Assembly: GCA_963978545.1 (NCBI GenBank)
Contig: OZ021721.1
Span: 97,451,918 to 97,515,917 of the forward strand
From: Linyphia triangularis
Lineage: Eukaryota > Arthropoda > Arachnida > Araneae > Linyphiidae
DNA: 64,000 nt
Direction of reading: 5' to 3'
The notes below the pieces were generated by a model, which made no database searches, was not told where the DNA came from, and was given only the letters and a program-made list of their open reading frames with translations. The translations under genes were made by a program, and so were the position numbers. This document shows positions 55,935 to 64,000 of this stretch, piece after piece (positions within the stretch are counted from its first letter, which is position 1; every line of letters begins with the position of its first letter).

Positions 55935-56140
55935 GGGATCAAACGGAGGATCAAAGGGGTGCACTTGCACCCCTGGCTTTGGCAAATTAAAAATAAAGCG
56001 ATAAAATTCACATGATAAAAGTATAATATGGGTTATTATTTATTTGAAAGGAAGGTTAATGTATATATATTAATTTACATTTCAATAGGAAATTCAATTA
56101 CTATTTTTGAAAAATAAAGATTTTAAGAAACATTTTGCAC
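55935..56140 (+). repeat. Copy of the interspersed repeat also at 11.4 kb
   Basis: Begins 'tcaaaggggtgcacttgcac' and ends 'cattttgcactct'; aligned with 11375-11585 as described there. Confidence 0.45.
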
Positions 56141-57587
56141 TCTCTGGCGCGATCCTCCCGGCAAATCCTTAAATTGCCTAGCAAAACAATATTGATTCAG
56201 TGAACAAGTAATTACATACTTTATGTACTTTATGGCTAATATTGAGGCAGATTGACAGTGATGCAAAACATTCATGCAAAACAGTTGAAAAATTATACGA
56301 AATCTATTCAAAAACATAGAAAGATGTTTTCAAGCTGTGCACTTCAATTTCTTTAAAATTTCATCTTCTCTAAATTTAGAAATATAATTTTATGCTTTTT
56401 TTACAAATGAATGAGATAGAAGAAAACAGGGAATAGTGGTTTGAAATTATTTGATAGCATTCCACTACTTTTTGGAAGTATGATATGGAAACCAATGATG
56501 GCCAATATGATGGAATGGGTGGCCAATGGGATGAAAGTAAACAGGAGTATAGTGGTTTGAAATCATGATAGCATTCCTCGACATTTTTTTTAACAATTCA
56601 CAATAGGAATATGTAGTAGTCCATAGACATCGTAAGATGAGACTAAGTAAAAGTGTGGGCGTTTATTTGAAATGTGCCCTACAGTTACAAACAAAGGTTG
56701 GGACTAGGGAATGTGCAAAGAAACTTATTTATGTGTAAGTACTTATTTTCAGAAAATTGATTTCAATTCAAGTAAATGTAAGGTAAAATATCCCAAATTA
56801 CCCCTTCTCACCTTTAAAATGTCCCAGAAAAATAACACTATACAACTGTTAATTTACACTATAGAATAAACAATACAATTTAGATTTGTATTCATAAGAA
56901 ATTACGCTTAAAATATTACGAATAAAAAAGTAATGTATGATTATTCTTAAGTTGATTTTATCAGCCATGACGAAAAGTTGAGCAACTTAATTTCATATTA
57001 TAAATACATATAATTTCTTATAAAAATACTGGTTTATAAAAGACTCTTAAGATTCAACAAATAGCATGGCGGATATGGATTATAATTAAAACTGCTGAAT
57101 GTTGCGAATTCATAAGAAGGTACGGGTTAATCGACGATAATTCCAACTTATGAATGCAGGTTTTCATGACGTCATTTTGAATGCGTAGTAAATTTGGGTA
57201 AATTACACAAATTTACCCTTTCTCACCTTTTACATGTTCCAGAAAAATAACACTATGCAACTGTTTATTTACATTATACAATTAACAAGGCAATTTAGAT
57301 TTTTATTCATTTAAATTTACTCTTAAAATATTACAAATAGAACAGAAACGCGTGATTAATCAAAACGAAGCTAAAATGAAATTAGAAAATTGCTGACAAT
57401 TTAGTTAATTTCTGGAGATATATAACACTACACAACTAAGAGAAGTTTAACGAATTAGAACTTTTCAAACAAAAAATTTTTCGCTGCCTTTCTACAATAC
57501 ACAAATTTAAGACATTTCACAGTGTGATAGATATCAAATTCTAGTAATTTCGCAGTCACCAATACATACAACATTTCAAATACTTTT
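56141..57587. other. Unassigned, with a short duplicated block
   Basis: 'aaattacccctt ctcacctttaaaatgtcccagaaaaataacac' at about 56797 and 'aaatttaccctttctcaccttttacatgttccagaaaaataacac' at 57210 are similar, about 410 bases apart, so the region contains an old tandem duplication. No gene seen. Confidence 0.3.
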
Positions 57588-58640
57588 ATAAGAAATCATC
57601 TAATTGTAAAGGTTCCGATCACTTGTACAAACAATGCAACACTTTTAGGTCTTTTTATAATAACTTTCATAAGAAATTATCTAATTAAAAAGGTTCCGAT
57701 CACTTGTACGAACACTGCAACACTTTTAGGTCTTTTTATAATAACTTTTATAAGAAATTATCTAATTAAAAAGGTTCCGATCACTTGTACAAACAATGCA
57801 ACACTTTTAGGTCTTTTTATAATAACTTTTATAAGAAATTATCTAATTAAAAAGGTTCCGATCACTTGTACGAACACTGCAACACTTTTAGGTCTTTTTA
57901 TAATAACTTTTATAAGAAATTATCTAATTAAAAAGGTTCCGATCACTTGTACAAACAATGCAACACTTTTAGGTCTTTTTATAATAACTTTTATAAGAAA
58001 TCATCTAATTAAAAAGGTTCCGATCACTTGTACGAACACTGCAACACTTTTAGGTCTTTTATAATAACTTTTATAAGAAATTATCTAATTAAAAAGGTTC
58101 CGATCACTTGTACGAACAATGCAACACTTTTAGGTCTTTTTATAATAACTTTTATAAGAAATTATCTAATTAAAAAGGTTCCGATCACTTGTACGAACAA
58201 TGCAACACTTTTAGGTCTTTTTATAATAACTTTTATAAGAAATTATCTAATTAAAAAGGTTCCGATCACTTGTACGAACAATGCAACACTTTTAGGTCTT
58301 TTTATAATAAATTTTATAAGAAATTATCTAATTAAAAAGGTTCCGATCACTTGTACGAACAATGCAACATTTTTAGATCTTTTTATAATAACTTTTATAA
58401 GAAATTATCTAATTAAAAAGGTTCCGATCACTTGTACGAACAATACAACACTTTTAAGTCTTTTTATAATAAATATCAAATTGAAGAGGTTTCGGGAATC
58501 CCGTACGCATATTTTAATGCTTCAATACCTTTTTATATTAAACACTGTATTCTATATTAAACACTGAATTCTATATTAAACACTGAATTCATGAGGTTTC
58601 AAGCACATAAAAAAAAAACACTTTTAAGACTATTTATAAT
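57588..58640 (+). repeat. 81-bp satellite, 11 good units plus degenerate ends
   Basis: 'ggttccgatcacttgtac' recurs at 57611, 57692, 57773, 57854, 57935, 58016, 58096, 58177, 58258, 58339 and 58420, always 81 apart except one 80. The first six units alternate 'acaaacaatgc' and 'acgaacactgc', so they form three 162-bp dimers; the last five carry 'acgaacaat(g/a)c'. A degenerate unit follows after 58490. The 179-codon ORF at 58028-58567 exists because 81 is a multiple of three. Confidence 0.95.
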
Positions 58641-58823
58641 ATTGAAGAGGTAACACGCTCTCGCAGTTTCAAAAGAAAAGAGAGAGGATAGAGTTGATTG
58701 CAGATTTAAAAAGCGAAAAGATTTATTATATGAGAAAGTTACATTTAAATTAAGAAAAACTGGCAATAACAATTATTTTTAAGAATCAAATTTTAAAAAA
58801 TACATTTAGTATTGCATTCTTAC
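58641..58823. other. Unassigned sequence beside the proposed exon
   Basis: If the exon at 58824-58862 is real this is the 5' end of a 21.5-kb intron. Confidence 0.2.
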
Positions 58824-58862
58824 CGGCCTGTAGTAGGGATAATAGGTCGTTGGGGCGTACAT
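58824..58862 (-). CDS. cnc: Candidate first coding exon of cnc (short isoform)
   Basis: On the minus strand ATG opens MYAPTTYYPYYRP and runs into a good donor, CCG|GTAAGA, in phase 0. The next known coding exon (37361) starts in phase 0, so joining them keeps the frame and gives a 462-codon protein. The sequence around and upstream is much less AT-rich and has more CpG than its surroundings, as promoters and first exons often do. Only 13 codons are involved, the distance is 21.5 kb, and the exon could belong to another gene or be chance. Long CNC isoforms would start further upstream, outside this window. Confidence 0.3.
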
Positions 58863-59100
58863 CTCGATAGAAAACGAAGGAATGATGAGGAAAAGAGAGT
58901 TGGGATGGGTCGAATAGCCCAGTAGAGCGAAGAGGCGGGACAACAAGGAAATAACAGCGTTAGTGGGGATGGCCTATGCTAATCTAAAGAGGGATTGCAA
59001 AACACCTTCCATTACAATTTGGATAAACTCATCCCTAATGCCACCCACATCATGTTCGACTCCTTTGGAATGGGTCCATTTCATTCGCCAATCAAAACAT
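58863..59100 (-). promoter_or_regulatory. Possible promoter and 5' leader (GC/CpG-richer patch)
   Basis: Stands out by higher GC and repeated CpG ('ggtcgttggggcgtac', 'agagcgaagaggcgggac') against an AT-rich background. Pyrimidine-rich on the minus strand before the ATG at 58862. No TATA box found. Inference only. Confidence 0.25.
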
Positions 59101-59574
59101 AGTGGTTTTCATTGACCTTTTTGCAGTGTCAAATCCGTGTATTTGCATTCTTTTACTTGCTTTTGGGAACTGTTAATGTGTCCAATACGCATTTACTCGT
59201 TGATCGAAACTGTGATTTTCATTCGCCTTTTAACAGTGTCAAAACAGCGTACTTCCATTCTTTCACTTGCTTTTTAAAGCTGTTTAAGTGTCCAATATGA
59301 ATTGATTCGCTCATAGAAATTGTGATTTTCATTTATCTTTTAGGAGTTCAGAAACCAGGGGCTTTATAGGCTTTCATATGTCCATATGTCTAACGAACAC
59401 AATGATTTGAATCGTGTCTTCATGAGCTTTTAAAATTGTTAGTGTGTCCAATTTTTAATAAGTTTTCATTCATCGATCAAAAAGCATAGTATAAAATGGG
59501 ACAGATAGAAATAATTAGAGGAACAGACTGGTGGGTAGTATTCAAGATTTTCTATAGCAAGAGCTAGACAAGGG

Positions 59575-59679
59575 TGTTATACTGTTGAGGACATCGTTAG
59601 CTCAACATCTGTTATACTGTGGAGGACATCGTTAGTTCAACATCTGTTATACTGTGGAGGACATCGTTAGTTCAACATC
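59575..59679 (+). repeat. Three tandem 35-bp units
   Basis: Units starting 'tgttatactgt(t/g)gaggac' at 59575, 59610 and 59645. The wider region 59550-59760 is related to 43500-43640, which lacks the expansion. Confidence 0.9.
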
Positions 59680-60083
59680 TGTGTGGAATGACTTCCAGAG
59701 TGTTTTCCAAGAGAGCGAGGGAAGTGTTTCGCATTTGCGTCTTGAATGGGAGGAAGCCTTAAAAACTTCCGACAAACGGCACAGACTATCAGTGTCAACT
59801 AATTAAAAGACAAACAACAGAGCTCCAACGAGACTAGATCACATCAATTCTTGCATGCTAAGTGAGAGCATTCTGAATTCCAGAAGCAACTGGCTTGTGT
59901 GAATAGAAAAGAAACTTAGAAAGTCACTTTATTAATTCATCGGAGATTATTTACACATAAACCATCAAATAAAGTCCCTAAAGATAGGAAGCGAAACTTG
60001 CAGTATAATTGAAAAACATTTAGACCCAGAAATTTTGAAAATTTAGAAGATGCCAATTGGCATCGATGATCACGTAAGAGTTA

Positions 60084-60118
<35 letters not shown>
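60084..60118 (+). repeat. (AAT)n microsatellite
   Basis: About eleven ATA/AAT triplets. Confidence 0.95.
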
Positions 60119-60119
<1 letters not shown>

Positions 60120-63100
60120 CGTCTTAACGATTTCTGCAGCTACGATGTTTGCATTAAAAATATTTTAGAAATTTCTTTGCAACAAATCGAGCACCAAGCA
60201 TCAATTTTATTGGGTTCTTCAATTCGGAATCTGGGTACATTAAAAAATTAAGATTATAAGTGTATGCCTCTAAGTATAACTTTATCACAACAGATTAAAA
60301 GCTCCCGTAATAAGAAGAGGTGTTGAATAATTTTGAGTTGTCTATTAAAATAACTTATTGAAAACAGGGAAAATTGGGGCGAACACTGGTGAGGTGTAAA
60401 ATACACAAATATTGTAATTAGTTTGGGGCTTCCATTGCTTATAGAAACATGTGTAACTGTGGAAAAATTCATTCGAACTGCTTTATCATTGAAATCCTGT
60501 TATTCCACAGTGTAATGAAGTGTAATGTAACTGACGGGACCGTCGTGGGGGTGAGGCACGGCTACAGGAGGTCCGGTGATACAAAGAATTATAATTATTG
60601 CACTTTGAATAATATTATAAAACTACTAATTTAAACTATTCTTTACGAGAAAAATAATAAAAATACCCATGAATGAATGTCTTGAGTCTGTCGCAGGGAT
60701 GAGAGTGATCAGAGAGAAAAAGGAGGAAATTCAAAAATTCGTTGAAAAAGCTCGCAGATGGAATACACAAAAATTCAACAAAAGAGTATGCAGGAAGGAT
60801 AATTCAATAATTTTAAAGATACAATGAAATTTCTCATACTATATAATAATTACATTTCAAATATTAGGAGTTAGTGAAGTAATCTGGGAGGAAAGGGGAG
60901 CCAAGAGGGAAAAACTTGAGGGAAAACAGAGGGATCTTTTGTTTAGATATGGGGAAAAGTATACTTTTTGCAGGAAAAACTGGTTCAGATCAGAAAAATG
61001 TGGATCCTCAAGACAGGGACAAAGAGGAGGAAAATGTTACATAAAAAACCAAAAAGGAGAAAATCCCCCAAAAGGAGGAAAACTGGCATCCCTGGCTGTC
61101 GTGCTGGAAGCGGGGTGACTTATAGATATTCTGTCTCATAAATTATGATTCTTTCAAACGGGCTATTTCGGCATTATTGTTTAATGAAATAAATTCCATA
61201 AAGAGAAAATTATTCAGTAACGGTAACACATACTTTATTTTAGAACTAAAGATGGAGGTACTCCATATAGATTTTGTAAGCTGATTGAGAAAAAATGTAC
61301 ATGCGCGATATGATTTATTACTAGCCCATTATGAGAGAAAGAAAATAAGCTCTCTTGTAACTTTTGATGGATTTAAGTTTTGGTTACAAATTAACACTTT
61401 TATGTACAAACAAGGATTAAACAGCTTTTAGGATGATGGTTTTCTTAGTGTTTTTCAATTCGTTTGAATTATCATCGAACTCGGTGATTTTTTAAATAAA
61501 GCCCTGTTAAATACAGTACAATTATCACAATCTGATGTTTAGACTATACTTTCCAAAAAAAGAATCCTGGTGAAACAGTGGATACGGTATGATATGGTGT
61601 TACAGAAACTGTGAGTACTGATTGAATGTATAAAATATTTCAACGGGGATTACGATTACTTTCCTAAGATTTTAAATTAAACGAAATAATTTTTAGGGTT
61701 TAATAAACATTGTAAATCGAAAAAGAAAAGTTTGTAAAAGATAATTAACAATTTTATAGAACATTGCAAAAGAAAATTACAAAGTCTCATGTGAAACCCG
61801 TCAGAAACTACTATATTTTGACACATTTCAAACATGTTGCTATATTCATTTTATTTAAGATACAAACTACAAAGTACGAAAGAAAATGTTCGTCATTGTC
61901 AGAACTTCAATTGCAAAAAAATGCGATGGAACGGGAAGGTGGGAGGAGGGGAGGGGAGGACAACCAAAATCGCTTCGCCACCGATAATGGCAATTACGTT
62001 TAGACTATTTTCCTAAACCTTATTGAACTTTTAAGATATTTTAAGAGAAAAAAGTTCATGTAATTTTGGATAAAAGTAGATCCTTATGATTGAACCCAAC
62101 ACTCATTTTGAAGCAAAAAAATTGTCGTTACTTTGTAATTCTTGTCTAAAATGAGCAAAAAATCGTTTTAAAGATGGCTAAAGATTATAACCAAAATCCC
62201 AAATTTGCAGAAAACGTGTTTAGATATTGTAATTTTCTATTAGGTTGCATTCGCTTTCAATCCCTTTAAATTTGAGTTTTAAGTACAAACTAAAATTATA
62301 TGATACAAAAGTTTATGGGACAGTACTGTAATAGTATGATTCAAGCCCCCTGCACTTCTGGAAATATATATTTAGGGAAATCCTTACACCTAAAAAACAC
62401 TCGGGCACCAAGAATCTTTCAAGAACAATAATTGATTCAATGTATACATTGATTCGTCTAAGTAGGCTGGTATGTCTTTCTAAAGCTTCGTTCTCTTTCT
62501 TTGTACCAAACTTTCGTCACTAGGTGTAAAAATATTCGGGGGAAATATTGCATAAGCATGCATTTGGCATAAAGCATGCGCGTAAAAACGAAAATGCTTT
62601 AAAATGTATCATGTGAGGTATCATTAGTGGTTTGTTTTCCAAGTGTTATTGTGTATATTAGAATTAAATACAAATTCAATGACGTACGCATCTATTTTAT
62701 ACACAGTTAAGCATGAAAACTCGTTGATGTAGGATTGGAGAGAAGTATGCGCGATGATGATCTCGTAATCTTATCGTAGTTCAGAATTACGAGGCGTATT
62801 AGGCTGTGATAAGCACTTTATAGTGGCAGAAATAGACAGCCGGAACCGTGCAAACTAAACATGAAAATTGGTCAAAATCCATTACGTTAGGTATTGTTCA
62901 ACTTGTCTTGATGAGGACATTATACCATTATATACCTTGGGCACAATAATATATGATAAGGAGTTCTACAAAACTATTACAGATTATAAGTTATTGAAAG
63001 ATTAACATTCAAACATCAATAATGTTTCATCTTGACCCTTAAACTTCCGATAATGAGGAACTTGCACAAGTGAGGAAAATGAATATTTTTTGTATTTTCT

Positions 63101-63530
63101 AGTGTTATCCAACGAATATATTTGAGCAGTGCAATTATTTTTTATTTTCATGTTTTCAATTAATCAAAAATCGATTTTGAAATCAAAGCAAAAGTCACTT
63201 GACCAAAAACGCATTAAAAACCGTCACGTAGTTAAGCATAGATTCCGTCGAAGAACCTGGTCTAAAACAGGATTCATCATCTGCGCGTTGACGTCACACG
63301 CAAAGGTAACTTTTTCCGGCCAAACCGCAAAGTGAAAAACTATTTTTTTTTAACTATCTATGCGAGCTCAAATTTTTGAAAGAATGGTATTGTTTTTAAT
63401 AATTTTTTCTCTACTTTTATTTAAAAATAAAACTAAAAAACGTGAAAGTTCCTCATTCCTTTTAAACAGACAACAAAGGGTTTCCCTGAAACTATGTAAA
63501 CTTCATCAAAATGGTAAACATATTTGTTAA
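60119..63530. other. Unassigned AT-rich sequence
   Basis: No gene recognised. A purine-rich block at about 60880-61095 ('gaggaaaactggcatccctgg' at its right end) looks like a repeat fragment. ORFs at 61764-62016 overlap in two frames and include a low-complexity Glu/Gly/Arg part. Confidence 0.25.
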
Positions 63531-63536
63531 CTAGAT

Positions 63537-63751
63537 ATATTAACTAGTTGTTGAGTGTTTTCGACTGAGTATCGGATCATTCATTCGATGCCAAATAAAC
63601 ACAACACTTCAACCTGATCCCCCTCATGGCTGTTTCTTCAGCATCCCATAATATCCCTCATACCTATCACCAAACGGGTAAGGAAAACCTCTTCCGAATT
63701 GTCAAAACCTATATTAACTAGTCGTAGAGTGTGTCTGAATGAGTATTGGAT
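63537..63751 (+). repeat. Direct repeat pair of 40 bp
   Basis: 'tattaactagttgttgagtg' (63537 on) and 'tattaactagtcgtagagtg' (63712 on), each followed by 'tntcnga(c/a)tgagtat(c/t)ggat', about 175 bases apart. Confidence 0.6.
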
Positions 63752-63850
63752 AGAGGTCGGCGATATATCAATATGACGATATTTTTTTTTTAAATATCGA
63801 AAATAAAAATATCGATACAAGTCACCGATAAATCGATATTTTCAAACATT
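63752..63850. repeat. 'atcgata'-rich palindromic segment
   Basis: 'ggtcggcgatatatcaatat', 'atatcgaaaata', 'atatcgatac', 'ataaatcgatattttc': many short ATCGAT/ATATCG palindromes next to 'gaggtcggcgat'. Possibly the terminal part of a DNA transposon that continues beyond the window. Confidence 0.3.
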
Positions 63851-64000
63851 TTTAGTTTTTTGATGATCGTTTTGTAGTTCCATGTGTTTTTTCGATTTTC
63901 TATATTTCCTTTTCATAAACTTCAAAACTAAAGTTTGGAATTGGCTAAGAGACAGTTAAAACGGCACCCTAACCAAAAAGAAAACATAATGTAATGGAAA

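Noticed and set aside
57588..58490. CRISPR-like array
   Set aside because: The whole 81-bp unit is conserved, with no unique spacers, and the window is eukaryotic.
58028..58567. 179-codon ORF with a 27-residue repeat
   Set aside because: It arises only because the 81-bp satellite unit is a multiple of three; other units outside the ORF are shifted by a one-base deletion. No start context or domain.
37362..64000. A Keap1-binding (DLG/ETGE) N-terminal exon of cnc
   Set aside because: I looked for it on the minus strand and found no matching open frame; if it exists it lies outside the window or is too diverged to see.

Overview
The window is eukaryotic nuclear DNA: AT-rich, intron-containing, and packed with transposons. 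It is most likely from an arthropod. A cap'n'collar-type bZIP gene, many tRNA-derived SINEs, Tc1, hAT, P and piggyBac-like remnants and a Ty3-type LTR element all fit that. A chelicerate such as a spider is my guess from the repeat style, but nothing here proves it. There are no operons, ribosome binding sites or CRISPR arrays, and no rRNA or free-standing tRNA genes.

Layout. From 1 to 14.9 kb the sequence is mostly unassigned, with a 743-bp foldback element (1612-2354), a 74-bp piggyBac-like MITE (5811-5884), one probable terminal exon on the plus strand (6097-6221, with a polyadenylation signal at 6496), a Tc1 helix-turn-helix fragment, a 3 x 113-bp tandem repeat and two MITEs. At 14939-18564 lies a complete-ended, apparently very young LTR retrotransposon on the minus strand. 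Its two 468-bp LTRs look identical, it has a 4-bp target duplication, a tRNA-Leu type primer site and a polypurine tract. Its single 865-codon ORF joins Gag and protease directly to the integrase C-terminus, so reverse transcriptase, RNase H and the integrase core are missing. Its LTR carries two perfect heat-shock-element trimers next to the TATA box. From 18.6 to 25.1 kb there are MITEs, SINEs, a MADF-domain remnant and a Tc1 transposase remnant.

The cellular gene is a CNC bZIP transcription factor (cnc / NFE2L family) on the minus strand. Five coding exons at 37361-37100, 36205-35987, 35198-35107, 30063-29611 and 28484-28161 have matching splice phases. A possible first coding exon of 13 codons lies far upstream at 58862-58824, also phase-compatible; if correct, the gene spans about 30 kb and the protein has 462 residues. 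Its introns hold most of the mobile DNA. One intron has a decayed element of about 4.4 kb with an unnamed repeat-associated protein. The large putative first intron has a P-element-like transposon (39912-42740, 8-bp target duplication, THAP start) with a hAT MITE nested inside it, foldback elements, a second LTR-like promoter with heat-shock elements (46.2 kb), a four-copy tandem of about 450 bp, five SINEs with clear target duplications, and an 81-bp satellite with a dimeric higher-order pattern.

From 59 to 64 kb I see only short tandem repeats, microsatellites and unassigned AT-rich sequence. All similarity statements were made by eye from the sequence; no database was searched.
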